Of a stretch of DNA of 64,000 nucleotides, positions 7,762 to 18,008 are shown piece by piece (positions within the stretch are counted from its first letter, which is position 1; each line of letters starts with the position of its first letter). The stretch lies in the NCBI RefSeq assembly GCF_025770765.1, contig NZ_JANZKY010000008.1, forward strand, positions 1 to 64,000, given 5' to 3'. The notes under the pieces are model-generated. The model was not told where the DNA came from. It saw only the letters and a program-made list of their open reading frames with translations, and searched no databases. The translations under genes and the position numbers were made by a program. Origin of the DNA: Propionivibrio soli. Its GTDB lineage: Bacteria > Pseudomonadota > Gammaproteobacteria > Burkholderiales > Rhodocyclaceae.

Positions 7762-8120
7762 ATGGAGCACATATACCACGCTAGAGGTTCGCTCCGTAAC
7801 ACTGCCGCATTGGCTACTCGCCCGTATGCCATATTAATGCAATAGAACAAAGGTGCTACTAGCGCCTCCATAGAGTTTTCCATGATCGTAGATGGGGGTA
7901 TCCCGTTCCATCCATCTACGATTCCCGTCATAAATTTTCCCCAGGGGCAGGCATCGTGCTTTTTTTGTCCTTGCACTGACGCCTCTCCGTGCCTTTTCAA
8001 GGCAACGAAATTTTCGCTGCAGGGAGAAAATACAACTGCAGTCTTCCGGAGAAACAGCCGCACTTGAAATTGCAATTCGAACCACCTGGATACTAGATTT
8101 GGCGGCTGTGAGGCATTCAG
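7762..8120. other. Non-coding gap with an 11-bp perfect inverted repeat
   Basis: About 360 bp between the hns terminator and the end of the chemoreceptor gene with no convincing gene. ATCGTAGATGG at 7885-7895 and its exact complement at 7912-7922 flank a 16-nt loop and could form a stable RNA or DNA hairpin. No T-tract follows. Function unknown. Confidence 0.4.
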
Positions 8121-9752
8121 TCACGGAATCTTGAATGCTTTTACTGAAGACTCCATCTGCACTGCGACATTCTCCATCGCCCGGGCCTTCGCTGCCGCCT
8201 CTTCAACGCTGCCCCGACTCTGATCGGCCATTTGCGAGATACCTTCCATTGCGCGGGTAATCTCGTTAATGGCAACCTTTTGTTCGTTTACCGAACTGGT
8301 GATTTCTCCGACTCCATGATTGGTTTGCTCGGATACCGCGTGCGCTTTGCGCAGAGCTGCCGACACGCTCTCCGTTGCCGCACCGCTGGCTTGCAACGAC
8401 GCTTTGCTTCGAGCCACTACCTGCGATACGGATGATGATTGCTGCGCAAGGGTTTTGGTGACGCCATCAATTTGCGTTGCCGACTGGGAGGACATTTCAG
8501 CCAACTTGCGCACTTCGTCGGCGACGACGGCAAAGCCGCGCCCCTGCTCACCCGCCCTGGCCGCCTCGATCGCCGCGTTGAGTGCCAGCAAATTGGTCTG
8601 GTCCGCGATATCGCGCACCTGCTTAGTCATGCTGGTGATGGCGTGCGTGCTCTTGATGAAATCGTTAACCACTTTCTCGATTTCGCCAACCGACGTTTCA
8701 ACGCCGTTCATTTCGCCGAGCAGTTGTTCGAGTTGCGCGTTTCCGTGGTTGCTCGCCTGCAGGCTCTGCTCTGAAAGCGTGCGCAGTTCGACCGCCGCAT
8801 CGGCTACTGACGCAACGCTGACTGCAATTTCTTGAAGCGCCGCCGCGGTCGACGCCGCCGACTCCGATTGTTGGTTGGCCCCATCAAGCAGCGTTCCCGC
8901 CGTCGTGGACAGGTCGGCGGATGCCGATTTCACCGCATCGGAGCCATTCCGCACACCTCCCACTGCACGCGCCAAATGCTCTTTCATATCCTGCAACGCG
9001 GCCAGAAGTTGCCCCGTTTCGTCTTGGGATACAACGGCCGTCTTGCCCGTCAAATCCCCGGCCGCGACCTTGCTTGCGACGGCAACGGCCTCCTGCAACG
9101 GCTTGGTCACACTCCGGATGACCCAAAAACCGAGCCCGGCGCTAATCGCCAAAGCGATCACGCTCATCGTCAGAAGAACAACCAGCGTCGTACGGTAAGT
9201 AGCGGCCGACGAGCTCTCCATTTCCGCGACCTTTACGCTCTGCAACTTGGCGAGTTCAGTGAGCGCCGTGCTCATCTTGTCGGCAATGGGGGCTACTTCC
9301 TGCTGTGCGACATCGCTCGCTACTGCATTCTGGAATGATTTGAGGAGTTCCCCCATTTTCTGCAGTGGGGCAGCAAGTTTTTTCGATTCCCCAGAGAGGT
9401 CCGCAAAAAGCGTCTTTTCGCTGTCGGAGAGAACTGAGGAGTCAAGCTTGCTGAAGCCGGCCACATTTGCCTCCAACGCTTCCCGCAGCGTCTTGATACG
9501 CGCGATGCTCTCGTCCATCTTGGCGTCATTGAAACCGCTGACAGCCATTTGAATCGTTAGGACCAGATTCAGCAACGTGCTTTGCGCATCTCCAGTCGTC
9601 TTCGCGTACTGGCTAGCGGTATTCGCCGCCGTGAGACCGGACTTCATTGATGTAAGGCTCTGCAGCCCCAACCCCATGACAACGAGTAGAAGGAAAGAGA
9701 TTGTTCCAAAGCCGACACTGAGCCGTGCAGAGATTTTCATATGGTTAAGCAT
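8121..9752 (-). CDS. Methyl-accepting chemotaxis protein
   Basis: A 543-residue chemoreceptor in the inner membrane. A first transmembrane helix (about residues 10-32, [17 protein letters not shown]) is followed by a four-helix-bundle-like periplasmic domain rich in Thr, Ser and Asn. The second transmembrane helix is [24 protein letters not shown], followed by a HAMP linker ([10 protein letters not shown]) and a signalling domain with the invariant hairpin tip [36 protein letters not shown]. No CheR-tethering pentapeptide is seen at the C-terminus (KAFKIP). The start could be the first or second of two close Met codons (MLNHMKIS). It is a solo gene; the ligand is unknown. Confidence 0.9.
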   Translation of the reverse strand: MLNHMKISARLSVGFGTISFLLLVVMGLGLQSLTSMKSGLTAANTASQYAKTTGDAQSTLLNLVLTIQMAVSGFNDAKMDESIARIKTLREALEANVAGFSKLDSSVLSDSEKTLFADLSGESKKLAAPLQKMGELLKSFQNAVASDVAQQEVAPIADKMSTALTELAKLQSVKVAEMESSSAATYRTTLVVLLTMSVIALAISAGLGFWVIRSVTKPLQEAVAVASKVAAGDLTGKTAVVSQDETGQLLAALQDMKEHLARAVGGVRNGSDAVKSASADLSTTAGTLLDGANQQSESAASTAAALQEIAVSVASVADAAVELRTLSEQSLQASNHGNAQLEQLLGEMNGVETSVGEIEKVVNDFIKSTHAITSMTKQVRDIADQTNLLALNAAIEAARAGEQGRGFAVVADEVRKLAEMSSQSATQIDGVTKTLAQQSSSVSQVVARSKASLQASGAATESVSAALRKAHAVSEQTNHGVGEITSSVNEQKVAINEITRAMEGISQMADQSRGSVEEAAAKARAMENVAVQMESSVKAFKIP

Positions 9753-10012
9753 GAGCAAACCCAAATCCTCGATGGTTATTAGCGCGTCATCCCGAAGTTC
9801 GGAATTTCCGCTGGCATCCAAATCATGAGGCACCGGTACGCCTCATGCTAATTCGTGTTAGCACGCTACCACGGTGCTTTTCCGTATTCAATCCGGGGTT
9901 ATACAGAGGCGATGCGTTTTTTCCCTCTGGTACCGACGAACCCACCGGCTGATCCGATAGGCAGGTCAGCGTCACCCAAAACCGACCGCGAGGCACCGGC
10001 AATCCCGCGCAA

Positions 10013-10036
10013 GAAAAAGCCCAGCTATGCTGGGCT
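10013..10036 (-). terminator. Rho-independent terminator of ssb
   Basis: Read on the minus strand, AGCCCAGC and GCTGGGCT form an 8-bp stem with a 3-nt loop, followed by a T-rich run. It lies about 40 bp after the ssb stop. Confidence 0.75.
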
Positions 10037-10076
10037 CTTACGGAGAAATTTTTACAACTATTGTCGTAGTCGTTTT

Positions 10077-10547
10077 TTAAAACGGAATGTCGTCGTCCAT
10101 ATCCTCGAAGCTGGGGGCCTTCTTCGCTGGGGCGCCGCGAGCAGGAGCGGCCGGGCTAGACGACGGCATGCTGCCACCGTACTCGACCTCTCCGCCGGAA
10201 GACGATGCGCCTTGACGGCCGCCGAGCATTTGCATTTCGTTGGCTTCGATTTCCGTCGTATAGCGTTCCTGCCCTTCCTTGTCTTGCCACTTACGGGTGC
10301 GAATGCGGCCCTCGACGTAGACCGACGAACCTTTTTTCAGGTACTGGCCGACAATCTCGGCCAGCTTGCGGTAGAACACGACGCGATGCCACTCGGTGAC
10401 CTCGCGCTTTTCCCCAGACGCCTTGTCCTTCCACGATTCGGTTGTGGCGAGGCGGATATTGGCAACAGCGTCGCCATTCGGCATATAGCGGGTTTCGGGA
10501 TCCGCGCCCAGGTTGCCGACGAGAATTACTTTATTGACCGAAGCCAT
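10077..10547 (-). CDS. ssb: Single-stranded DNA-binding protein
   Basis: SSB coats single-stranded DNA during replication, repair and recombination. This 156-residue protein has the OB fold (about residues 1-110: [49 protein letters not shown]), a Gly/Ser/Pro/Ala-rich linker, and the acidic partner-binding tip MDDDIPF. TAGGAGG lies 5 bp before the ATG. It follows the MFS gene by 42 bp on the same strand, and both face uvrA, the order often seen in betaproteobacteria. The LexA-like box in the shared divergent promoter could put ssb under SOS control as well (inference). Confidence 0.97.
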   Translation of the reverse strand: MASVNKVILVGNLGADPETRYMPNGDAVANIRLATTESWKDKASGEKREVTEWHRVVFYRKLAEIVGQYLKKGSSVYVEGRIRTRKWQDKEGQERYTTEIEANEMQMLGGRQGASSSGGEVEYGGSMPSSSPAAPARGAPAKKAPSFEDMDDDIPF

Positions 10548-10589
10548 GTTGCCTCCTAAAAGGGTTTTCGATGCAGGTTTGGGTCGCCA

Positions 10590-11801
10590 TTATAAATGAG
10601 CGGCCGGCTGATTCCGCCCGGAAGCCGGAATCGTCATCGTCCAGCCGAGGCCAAGCCAGACAAGCGCCAAACCGGCGCACGAAAGCCAAACGGCGGCTGG
10701 CCCCGCCTGCTTCGCCAGCGTCCCGCCCAAAGCTCCGCCGATGAACAAGCCGAGGGATTGAGTCGTGTTATAGATCCCCAGCGCGGCGCCTTTGGCATGG
10801 GGAGGCGCGAAACGGGAAATCAGCGAAGGCTGTGTCGCTTCCAGGATATTGAAAGCCACGAAGAAAAGCGTCAGCCATAGGAAGACCGTGTAGCGCCCAT
10901 CCGCCAGAAAAGCAAAGCCGAATTGCACGGCAAGCAACAGGCCGATGGCGCCGTTGAAGACCTGTCTCATCCGACCGTGCCGCTCGGCCGCGATGATGGC
11001 CGGAACCATGACGACAAACGAACAAAGTACAGCAGGAAGATACAGCTTCCAGTGCTCGCCGGCCGCCAGTCCACCGCTGTTTATCAAGGCGGACGGAACG
11101 AGAATCCACATGGCGGTTTGAATCAAGTGCAGCGTAAATACGCCGAAGTTGAGCCGGAGCAACTGTCGATGGCGCAGCACTTCCGAAAAACTCGCCCACG
11201 CCGGTTGGCGCGGAATTGCCGGGGCCGCCGGAACGATTTTGAGCACCACGAAGATCGCCAGGAGCGACAAGACGCCGGTCATGGCAAAAATCCCCGGCAT
11301 GCCGATCGTCGCGTAGAGCAACGGGGCCCCGACCATCGAAAAAGCGAAGACGAGGCCGATCGACGACCCGATCATCGCCATGACCTTGGTGAGGTGGCGG
11401 TCGCGCGTAAGGTCGGCTGCAAGCGCCGTGACGGCGGCGGAAATCGCGCCGGCGCCCTGCAGGACGCGGCCCGCAATGATGCCGTAGATATCGTGCGACG
11501 ACGCGGCAACGAAACTCCCTGCGGCAAAGAGCAATAGGCCGAAGACGATGACCGGCTTACGACCAAAACGGTCCGAAGCCGCGCCATAGGCAATCTGCAA
11601 AAACGTCTGCGTCAAACCGTAGGCGCCAAGCGCAAACCCCACCAAGCTCAGGTCATTGCCGGAGGGCAGTTGCTTGGCATAGACAGAGAACACCGGAAGA
11701 ATCAGGAACAAACCGAGCATCCGCAACGCGAACACGGCAGCGAGGCTGATGCCGGCGCGTTTTTCGGCCGGCGACATCGGATCACGGGTGGGAGAAAGCA
11801 T
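10590..11801 (-). CDS. MFS transporter (YajR-like, lacking the YAM domain)
   Basis: A 403-residue inner-membrane major facilitator with about 12 hydrophobic segments. The cytoplasmic loop motif A is visible as [13 protein letters not shown] (about residues 74-86), and motif-B/C-like [13 protein letters not shown] follows. Relatives located between ssb and uvrA are annotated as drug or sugar effluxers; substrate unknown. It begins an operon with ssb and is divergent from uvrA across about 100 bp that contain a LexA-like box. Two Met codons near the N-terminus ([16 protein letters not shown]) make the exact start uncertain by 8 residues. Confidence 0.88.
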   Translation of the reverse strand: MLSPTRDPMSPAEKRAGISLAAVFALRMLGLFLILPVFSVYAKQLPSGNDLSLVGFALGAYGLTQTFLQIAYGAASDRFGRKPVIVFGLLLFAAGSFVAASSHDIYGIIAGRVLQGAGAISAAVTALAADLTRDRHLTKVMAMIGSSIGLVFAFSMVGAPLLYATIGMPGIFAMTGVLSLLAIFVVLKIVPAAPAIPRQPAWASFSEVLRHRQLLRLNFGVFTLHLIQTAMWILVPSALINSGGLAAGEHWKLYLPAVLCSFVVMVPAIIAAERHGRMRQVFNGAIGLLLAVQFGFAFLADGRYTVFLWLTLFFVAFNILEATQPSLISRFAPPHAKGAALGIYNTTQSLGLFIGGALGGTLAKQAGPAAVWLSCAGLALVWLGLGWTMTIPASGRNQPAAHL

Positions 11802-11856
11802 CGGTGCGGCGGTAGACAGCGCAGTGTGGAACGCAGATTGGTTTGGCCGGTCGGAA

Positions 11857-11872
11857 CTGGTTATATTAACAG
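11857..11872. promoter_or_regulatory. LexA (SOS) box upstream of uvrA
   Basis: CTG-N10-CAG with an AT-rich centre (GTTATATTAA), flanked by A and G. This is the core of the gammaproteobacterial and betaproteobacterial LexA site. It lies 30 bp before the uvrA start and 56 bp before the divergent MFS-ssb start. Known uvrA genes are SOS-regulated; binding here is inferred. Confidence 0.6.
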
Positions 11873-11901
11873 GTTTGCTTCACCCCTCAGCCGGACTCCC
11901 C

Positions 11902-14748
11902 ATGGACGAACTCAGAGAAATCCGCATTCGCGGTGCGCGCACGCACAATCTCAAAAACATCAACCTCGATCTGCCGCGTAACCGGATGATCGTGATCACC
12001 GGGCTCTCCGGGTCAGGAAAATCGTCGCTGGCATTCGACACGCTGTACGCCGAAGGGCAACGCCGCTATGTGGAGTCCTTGTCGGCTTACGCGCGGCAGT
12101 TCTTGCAGATGATGGACAAGCCGGACGTCGACCTCATTGAGGGCTTGTCGCCGGCCATTTCGATTGAGCAGAAAGCCACCAGCCACAACCCCCGCTCGAC
12201 GGTCGGCACGGTGACCGAGATCCATGACTACCTGCGCCTCCTCTTTGCCCGCGCCGGAACGCCCTACTGCCCGGAACACCAACAACCGCTCGACGCACAA
12301 ACGGTATCGCAGATGGTAGACCACGTGCTGGCTTTGCCGGCCGATACCAAGCTGATGATCCTTGCCCCGGTAGTCGCCAACCGCAAAGGGGAACAGCAGG
12401 AGCTTTTCACCGACTTACGCGCGCAAGGCTTTGCTCGCCTGAGAGTAGACGGAAAGATTTACGAGATCGATGCCCTGCCCAAGTTGGCAAAGACCCAGAA
12501 ACATACCGTCGACGTCGTCGTTGATCGCTTGAAGATCCGTGACGACATGCGCCAGCGGCTCGCTGAGTCCTTCGAAACTGCTCTTCGCCACGCCGACGGA
12601 CGGGCGATCGCGCTTGAGATGGATTCGGGAAAAGAACACCTGTTCTCGGCCAAGTTCGCCTGTCCGATCTGCTCATACTCACTGCAGGAACTCGAACCGC
12701 GCATCTTCTCGTTCAACAATCCGATGGGCGCGTGCCCGAAGTGCGACGGTCTCGGCGTGATCCAGTTCTTCGACCCCAAGCGGATCGTCAGCCGGCCCGA
12801 CCTGTCGCTGGCCGCGGGAGCGATCCGCAGCTGGGACCGGCGCAACCAGTTCTACTTTCAACTCCTCACCTCGCTCGCCGATCACTACGGCTTCGACGTC
12901 GAAACGCCCTTCGAGGATCTACCCGAAGCGATTCGCGACGTCATCCTCTACGGCTCCGGCCATGAGGCGATCCGCTTCCGCTATCTCAACGAAAAGGGAA
13001 CGCGCTTCGACCGCACGCATACCTTCGAAGGCATCGTCACCAACTTCGAGCGCCGCTACAAGGAAACGGATTCGGTCGCGGTACGCGAGGAACTTGCCAA
13101 GCTGATCAGCAACAAGACGTGTCCCAAATGCAACGGCGCGCGTCTGCGCGAGGAGGCACGCCACGTACATATCGGCAGCGACGACGATTCGCTGACGCTA
13201 CACGAAATCAGCCGACTGCCGTTGGGCCACGCCCGCGATTACTTTCTCAAGCTCAAGCTCACCGGCAACAAGGCACAGGTGGCCGAGAAGGTCCTGAAGG
13301 AAATCACCAGCCGTCTGCAATTCTTGATCAACGTGGGGCTCGATTACCTTTCACTCGACCGCTCGGCAGAAACGCTCTCGGGTGGAGAGGCGCAGCGTAT
13401 CCGCCTCGCCTCGCAAATTGGTTCCGGATTGACCGGTGTCATGTACGTCCTCGACGAGCCGTCGATCGGCTTGCACCAACGCGACAACCACCGCTTGCTG
13501 GAAACGCTGCATCAGTTACGCGACATCGGCAATACAGTGATCGTCGTCGAGCATGACGAGGACGCCATGCGTAGCGCCGATTATGTCGTCGACATCGGAC
13601 CGGGCGCGGGAATTCACGGCGGTGCCGTTGTCGCCGAGGGAACCCCGAAGCAAATCACAGACAATCCCAACTCGATGACCGGCGACTATCTCGCCGGCCG
13701 TCGCCGCATCAAAGCGCCGAACGCCCCGCGACGCCCCGACTCCGAGCGCGTGTTGAAAATCGTAGGCGCACGCGGCAACAACCTGAAGAACGTGACGCTC
13801 GAACTGCCCGTCGGCCTCCTCACCTGCATCACAGGTGTTTCCGGATCAGGGAAGTCCACCCTGATCAATGACACGCTTTACGCCGCCGCTGCAAAGCATC
13901 TCTACGGTTCCACAACCGAGCCCGCCGAGCATGATGAGATCGTCGGGCTGGAACAATTCGACAAGGTGATCAACGTCGACCAGTCGCCGATCGGCCGCAC
14001 CCCGCGCTCGAACCCGGCCACCTATACCGGCCTGCTGACGCCAATCCGCGAACTGTTCGCCAGCGTGCCGGAATCGCGCACGCGTGGCTACGGGCCGGGC
14101 CGGTTCTCATTCAATGTAAAAGGAGGTCGTTGCGAAGCCTGCCAGGGCGACGGCGTGATCAAGGTGGAAATGCATTTCCTGCCCGACATCTACGTCAATT
14201 GCGACGTCTGCCATGGACATCGCTACAACCGAGAAACGCTGGAAATCCAATACAAGGGCAAGAACATTCGCGACGTCCTGCAGATGACCGTGGAGCAAGC
14301 GCGCGAATTCTTTGACGCCGTGCCGGTCGTTGCACGCAAGCTGCAAACCCTCGTGGACGTTGGCCTCTCGTACATCACGCTTGGCCAGTCAGCGACCACG
14401 CTGTCCGGGGGCGAAGCGCAGCGCGTCAAGCTTGCGCTCGAACTGTCGAAGCGGGACACCGGGCGCACCTTGTACATTCTTGACGAACCCACCACCGGAC
14501 TGCATTTCCAGGATATCGAAATGCTGCTCCATGTTCTGCACCGCCTTGCCGATCACGGGAATACTGTGGTGGTCATCGAACACAACTTGGATGTGATCAA
14601 AACGGCGGACTGGATCGTCGACCTCGGTCCTGAAGGCGGTGACGGCGGCGGACAAATCCTAGCCACCGGGACACCGAAGAGCGTTAGCAAAGTTAGCACA
14701 AGTCACACGGGCCGCTTCCTGAAACCGCTGCTGAAGGCCGGCCGGTGA
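11902..14748 (+). CDS. uvrA: Excinuclease ABC subunit A
   Basis: UvrA finds bulky DNA lesions and loads UvrB in nucleotide excision repair. The 948-residue protein has two ABC ATPase units: Walker [10 protein letters not shown] at about residue 33 and GVSGSGKST at about 645, with LSGGEAQRI and LSGGEAQRV signatures and DEPSIGLH and DEPTTGLH Walker B regions. Zinc-finger cysteines occur in CPICSYS...CPKCDG (about 253-283) and CEACQGDG...CDVCHG (about 743-770). The start [19 protein letters not shown] is the family start; an in-frame extension upstream would cover the LexA-like box. It is monocistronic and divergent from MFS-ssb. Confidence 0.98.
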   Translation: MDELREIRIRGARTHNLKNINLDLPRNRMIVITGLSGSGKSSLAFDTLYAEGQRRYVESLSAYARQFLQMMDKPDVDLIEGLSPAISIEQKATSHNPRSTVGTVTEIHDYLRLLFARAGTPYCPEHQQPLDAQTVSQMVDHVLALPADTKLMILAPVVANRKGEQQELFTDLRAQGFARLRVDGKIYEIDALPKLAKTQKHTVDVVVDRLKIRDDMRQRLAESFETALRHADGRAIALEMDSGKEHLFSAKFACPICSYSLQELEPRIFSFNNPMGACPKCDGLGVIQFFDPKRIVSRPDLSLAAGAIRSWDRRNQFYFQLLTSLADHYGFDVETPFEDLPEAIRDVILYGSGHEAIRFRYLNEKGTRFDRTHTFEGIVTNFERRYKETDSVAVREELAKLISNKTCPKCNGARLREEARHVHIGSDDDSLTLHEISRLPLGHARDYFLKLKLTGNKAQVAEKVLKEITSRLQFLINVGLDYLSLDRSAETLSGGEAQRIRLASQIGSGLTGVMYVLDEPSIGLHQRDNHRLLETLHQLRDIGNTVIVVEHDEDAMRSADYVVDIGPGAGIHGGAVVAEGTPKQITDNPNSMTGDYLAGRRRIKAPNAPRRPDSERVLKIVGARGNNLKNVTLELPVGLLTCITGVSGSGKSTLINDTLYAAAAKHLYGSTTEPAEHDEIVGLEQFDKVINVDQSPIGRTPRSNPATYTGLLTPIRELFASVPESRTRGYGPGRFSFNVKGGRCEACQGDGVIKVEMHFLPDIYVNCDVCHGHRYNRETLEIQYKGKNIRDVLQMTVEQAREFFDAVPVVARKLQTLVDVGLSYITLGQSATTLSGGEAQRVKLALELSKRDTGRTLYILDEPTTGLHFQDIEMLLHVLHRLADHGNTVVVIEHNLDVIKTADWIVDLGPEGGDGGGQILATGTPKSVSKVSTSHTGRFLKPLLKAGR

Positions 14749-14909
14749 AGCATTGGCGCCGTTTTGCCTGGGCGCGGCGAAAAAAAACAACAGATTGGTG
14801 GACTCTTTACAAATTCGTCGCTTTTCCCTCTTCCCACGGGCGGCATGAAGTGTGAGAATCGCGGCGGAGTACCAGCACTACTCTAAACAATCAAACAACA
14901 GGAGATACT

Positions 14910-15206
14910 ATGAACAAGTCTGAATTGATCGACGCAATCGCCGCTCGTACCGAACTGTCCAAGGTTGCCTCCGGCAAGGCGCTCGACGCAGTCATCGAAG
15001 CAATCGTTCAGGCTGTTGCCAAGGGCGACGGCGTGAGCCTCGTCGGCTTCGGCTCCTTCAAGGCAGCTGCCCGTACCGCCCGCGAAGGCAAGAACCCGAA
15101 GACTGGCGAAAAGATCAAGATCGCCGCGACGACCGTGCCGAAGTTTACGGCCGGTGCTACGTTCAAGGCCGCTGTCGCCACAGCCAAGGGCAAGAAGAAA
15201 AAGTAA
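14910..15206 (+). CDS. hup: DNA-binding protein HU
   Basis: HU is a small dimeric nucleoid protein that bends DNA. This one has 98 residues: MNKSELIDAIAARTELSK, the GVSLVGFGSF turn leading into the beta arms, and the arm region AREGKNPKTGEKIKI. The arm tip differs from the usual RNPQTG by one residue (KNPKTG). The C-terminus has a short Lys tail (GKKKK). AGGAG lies 6 bp before the ATG. It lies between uvrA and tRNA-Ala. HU could help the adjacent integrase assemble its complex, as HU or IHF does for related recombinases (inference). Confidence 0.95.
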   Translation: MNKSELIDAIAARTELSKVASGKALDAVIEAIVQAVAKGDGVSLVGFGSFKAAARTAREGKNPKTGEKIKIAATTVPKFTAGATFKAAVATAKGKKKK

Positions 15207-15350
15207 GTCGCAAAACGACAACAAGCGCCAACCGTTTGGTCGGCGTGTTACCAATAAACAAGAATAAACGTTTGCGCCCTCACCGAGAGCCAATAGGGAG
15301 AGTGTTCAATTGACGCGGTGGGGGCGTCCACGTAAAATCTCGGATTCCAT

Positions 15351-15426
15351 GGGGGCGTAGCTCAGTTGGGAGAGCGATTGGTTCGCAATCAATAGGTCGG
15401 CGGTTCGATCCCGCCCGTCTCCACCA
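15351..15426 (+). tRNA. tRNA-Ala (anticodon CGC)
   Basis: A 76-nt cloverleaf including an encoded CCA end. The acceptor stem GGGGGCG pairs with CGTCTCC and contains the G3-U70 pair that identifies alanine tRNAs. The D arm is GCTC...GAGC. The anticodon stem ATTGG/TCAAT encloses loop TTCGCAA, giving anticodon CGC for GCG codons. The T arm GGCGG/CCGCC encloses TTCGATC. Its 3' end is the integration site of the downstream island. Confidence 0.95.
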
Positions 15427-15449
15427 GAACACAGTCCGGCAACGGACAA
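15422..15449 (+). repeat. attL: 28-bp direct repeat, integrase-proximal copy
   Basis: Starts in the tRNA-Ala CACCA end and includes a hairpin GTCCG-GCAA-CGGAC (15434-15447). It matches the copy at 22275-22302 at 25 of 28 positions. Confidence 0.7.
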
Positions 15450-15451
15450 TA

Positions 15452-15494
15452 AAGGCCAGAAAACCAAGTAACAGCAAGGTTTCTGGCCTTTTTT
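15452..15494 (+). terminator. Rho-independent terminator of tRNA-Ala
   Basis: The left arm, 15452-15465 (AAGGCCAGAAAACC), pairs with the right arm, 15478-15490 (GGTTTCTGGCCTT), with one bulged A, followed by a run of six T. It lies between attL and the integrase gene. Confidence 0.85.
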
Positions 15495-15530
15495 GCGTCC
15501 ACAATAGTCCAACGCGAACTGTTGAAATCC

Positions 15531-15590
15531 GGGGGTACATGGGGGTATAAAACGGGGGTACATACCGATACCCCCATCGGAGATACCCCC
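15531..15590. repeat. GGGGGTA(C/T)AT repeat cluster upstream of the integrase
   Basis: GGGGGTACAT occurs at 15531-15540 and 15554-15563 and GGGGGTATA at 15541-15549. Inverted copies (ATACCCCC) lie at 15568-15575 and 15583-15590, ending just before the integrase ATG. These may be arm-type integrase sites and/or the integrase operator. Confidence 0.6.
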
Positions 15591-15592
15591 AA

Positions 15593-16810
15593 ATGCCGCT
15601 ATCCGACACCGCCGTTCGGAACGCCAAGCCCACCGCAAGGGCTTACAAGCTGCCTGACGAAAAAGGCCTGTTCCTGCTGATCCACCCCAACGGCTCGAAA
15701 TACTGGCGGCACAAGTACCGCTATCTCGGCAAGGAAAAGCTGCTGGCCTACGGCGTCTATCCCGACGTGAGCCTCAAAGCGGCCCGAGCCAAGCGCGACG
15801 AATCGCGGCAACTGCTTGCCCAAGGGGTTGATCCTTCCGAAAACAAGAAGGCCGTTCGCGCCTCGAAAATGCTCCGCGCGTCCAACTCGTTCGAGACGGT
15901 CGCCCGCGAATGGTTTGAAAAACACCGCGAGACGTGGGCAGCGAGCCATTCGGACAAGATCATCCGACGCTTGGAGAAAGACGTTTTCCCGTGGCTAGGC
16001 GGTCGCCCGATTGCCGAACTCACGGCCCCGGAAGTTCTCGCCGTCCTGCGCCGCATCGAAAGCCGGGGGACGCTCGACACCGCCCACCGGGCCGGGGGAA
16101 ATTGCAGTCAGGTATTCCGCTACGCCATCGCCACCGGGCGGGCCGAGCGCGACCCGATCCCCGACCTGCGCGGCGCCCTCCCGCCCGCTCGTGGCAACAA
16201 CTTCGCCGCCCTCACCGACCCGGACAAAGTGGCGCAACTGCTGCGGGCCATCGAAGCATTTAGCGGCTCGTTTGTCGTGCTGTCTGCCCTACGTCTTGCC
16301 CCGCTGCTGTTCGTGCGTCCTGGCGAGCTACGGCAGGCCCAATGGGCCGATATCGACCTCGATAAAGCCGAATGGCGTTATCTCGTGACCAAGACAAACA
16401 CCGAACATTTGGTCCCCTTGTCGACGCAGGCCGTCGCCATCCTGCGCGAACTGCACCCGCTTTCGGGCACGGGCCGTTTCGTCTTTCCGGGCGGGCGCGA
16501 CCCTAGACGCGCCATGAGCGATGCCGCCATCAATGCCGCCCTGCGCCGCATGGGCTACGATACAAAATCGGAAATCACCGGCCACGGCTTCCGGGCCATG
16601 GCGCGGACGATCCTCGCCGAAGAACTGCACCAACGACCGGACGTGATCGAACACCAGCTCGCGCACGCCGTACCGGACGCTTTGGGCACCGCTTACAACC
16701 GAACGAAGTTCTTGAAGGAACGCCGCGCCATGATGCAACTATGGGCAGATTATCTCGACAAGCTGAAAGCCGGGGCCGAAGTGATCCCACTTCACGGCAC
16801 CGTGGCGTAA
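15593..16810 (+). CDS. int: P4-type tyrosine recombinase/integrase
   Basis: A 405-residue site-specific recombinase that integrates the island at tRNA-Ala. An N-terminal DUF4102 arm-binding domain (LSDTAVRNAKP...GLFLLIHPNGSKYW...YGVYPDVSLKAAR) leads to a core-binding domain (about 100-190) and the catalytic domain. Active-site residues are all present: Arg in RPGEL (R242), Lys in the VTKTNTEH strand, HGFR (H331, R334), LAH (H358) and the nucleophile Tyr in AYNR (Y368). It reads away from the tRNA. Several GGGGGTAYAT repeats lie just upstream. No obvious truncation; likely functional. Confidence 0.95.
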   Translation: MPLSDTAVRNAKPTARAYKLPDEKGLFLLIHPNGSKYWRHKYRYLGKEKLLAYGVYPDVSLKAARAKRDESRQLLAQGVDPSENKKAVRASKMLRASNSFETVAREWFEKHRETWAASHSDKIIRRLEKDVFPWLGGRPIAELTAPEVLAVLRRIESRGTLDTAHRAGGNCSQVFRYAIATGRAERDPIPDLRGALPPARGNNFAALTDPDKVAQLLRAIEAFSGSFVVLSALRLAPLLFVRPGELRQAQWADIDLDKAEWRYLVTKTNTEHLVPLSTQAVAILRELHPLSGTGRFVFPGGRDPRRAMSDAAINAALRRMGYDTKSEITGHGFRAMARTILAEELHQRPDVIEHQLAHAVPDALGTAYNRTKFLKERRAMMQLWADYLDKLKAGAEVIPLHGTVA

Positions 16811-16866
16811 AGGGCAACACCGCGACCTGACGGGTTCAGGTGAACGAGGCAACGGAGGATTCAGCA

Positions 16867-17061
16867 ATGGTTATGAAGAACGCGAGTGCAGCGGCCAAAG
16901 AGTTGAAAGCCAAGAATAAGCGGTGCAGAGAATTGATGCGTGCCATCAAAGCCGGGAAAGCCACCGATGCCGAAATCAAGGAGTTTTCCGCCATGCCGAG
17001 AGATATCGGGCCGGCGCGAGGGAAAGCCCTTTCCGCGATACTGGAGACCAGAAACAACTGA
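16867..17061 (+). CDS. Hypothetical protein (64 aa)
   Basis: A short, Lys- and Ala-rich, mostly helical protein (MVMKNASAAAKELKAKNKRCRELMRAIKAGKATDAEIKEF in outline) ending ILETRNN. I do not recognise a family. A GGAGG 8 bp before this ATG supports it over an in-frame GTG upstream. It lies 56 bp after the integrase and could be co-transcribed. No membrane segment or signal peptide. Confidence 0.55.
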   Translation: MVMKNASAAAKELKAKNKRCRELMRAIKAGKATDAEIKEFSAMPRDIGPARGKALSAILETRNN

Positions 17062-17159
17062 TATCAAAATAGCCGCGCCTAGGCTGATCACCGAAAACCG
17101 GGCAACCCTTACCCGGCTGGCGCAGCTGAAAGCACGGCAGGCAAGGAGAGGGCGAATCA

Positions 17160-17660
17160 ATGAGCGTCAAAGAAACAGCAGAAACAATCATCGAGACGAT
17201 ACTGGAAGATACGCGCGATGACTTGAGGGAAATCGGGGGCATGGCCGGACTCAACGCCGACCAGAAAAAGGATTTATGCGAGACTATTGGGACTCTACAA
17301 GATGCCTTAAGCCAAGCCCAGGTGTCTCTTGCAGATGACCCACGCTCTGGAGATTGGCTTATGTTTCTTTCCATTGCTCTGATCGGTGCAGGCGCGATAT
17401 CGACGAGCCTCGGACAAGCAACAAGAAAATCTAGGTTGATGAGCGCCTATGCTAGGTTGAGGGTGTCTCTTGACCCGAAGCAGAAAGAGAAAGCACTCGT
17501 TAAAGAATGTTGGACAGCATGGCAAGAAAAAACGGCGACGTACAAAAGCAAGGCCGAGTTTGCCCGCGATATGCTGACAAAATGTGAGAACTTGAGAAGC
17601 CAAAAGAAAATCGAGGACTGGTGCCGGCAGTGGGAATCAAACCGGAACTCTGCTAGCTGA
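17160..17660 (+). CDS. Hypothetical protein with one putative membrane segment (166 aa)
   Basis: The N-terminal 60 residues are acidic and helical (ETIIETILEDTRDDLREIGG). One hydrophobic segment, WLMFLSIALIGAGAISTSLG (about residues 66-85), could span the membrane. The C-terminal half is charged and Lys/Glu-rich with a possible coiled coil. GGAGAGGG precedes the ATG by 7 bp. GC content is lower than in the integrase, in line with foreign origin. Family not recognised. Position between the integrase and the AlpA-like gene suggests an accessory gene of the element. Confidence 0.6.
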   Translation: MSVKETAETIIETILEDTRDDLREIGGMAGLNADQKKDLCETIGTLQDALSQAQVSLADDPRSGDWLMFLSIALIGAGAISTSLGQATRKSRLMSAYARLRVSLDPKQKEKALVKECWTAWQEKTATYKSKAEFARDMLTKCENLRSQKKIEDWCRQWESNRNSAS

Positions 17661-17706
17661 GGGAGCATTTTGCTTGCTGGGTGCGCACTCAGCTAGGACA
17701 GCTAGC

Positions 17707-17736
17707 TTGGCAGCATATTCTAGGCGTAAATAATAC
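17707..17736 (+). promoter_or_regulatory. Putative promoter of the AlpA-like gene
   Basis: TTGGCA (17707-17712) and TAATAC (17731-17736) are spaced 18 bp apart. Immediately upstream, CTAGCTGAG (17653-17661) and CTCAGCTAG (17688-17696) form a perfect inverted repeat, and GCTAGC recurs at 17701, so an operator may overlap. Moderate -35 and weak -10 match. Confidence 0.35.
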
Positions 17737-17772
17737 GTAGCCATGTTCAACACCGCCCAAGAAAGGCGAACC

Positions 17773-17997
17773 ATGGCAAACGTGATCCAGCAACTTCCCG
17801 AAACCGGCTTTCTCCGCCTGCCGCAAATCGTTGGCAACCCCAAGGCTAACCCGCCCCTTCCGCCCATCCTGCCGATCAGCAAATCGAGCTTCTGGGCGGG
17901 CATCAAAACCGGCAAGTACCCGAGGCCCGTCAAGCTCGGTGTTCGTACGACTGTCTGGCGCGTGGAGGATATCCGCGCCCTGATCGCAGCCAAGTAA
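17773..17997 (+). CDS. AlpA family phage/island regulator (excisionase-like)
   Basis: A 74-residue DNA-binding protein. The region LPISKSSFWAGIKTGKYPRPVKLGVRTTVWRVEDIRALIA has the AlpA/MerR-like winged helix: S-x-W/Y-x-x-I-K-x-G-x-Y-P-x-P, then W-x-x-x-D-I-x-A-x-I. AlpA proteins activate integrase or act in excision of P4-like islands. I chose the internal ATG preceded by AAAGG; an upstream in-frame ATG 10 codons earlier also exists. It begins a tight gene cluster with the next three genes, probably the element's early operon. Confidence 0.85.
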   Translation: MANVIQQLPETGFLRLPQIVGNPKANPPLPPILPISKSSFWAGIKTGKYPRPVKLGVRTTVWRVEDIRALIAAK

Positions 17998-18008
17998 CGG
18001 GGGACGCC

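Noticed and set aside
15207-15260. Possible terminator after HU
   Set aside because: The stem has an A-C mismatch and there is no T-tract.
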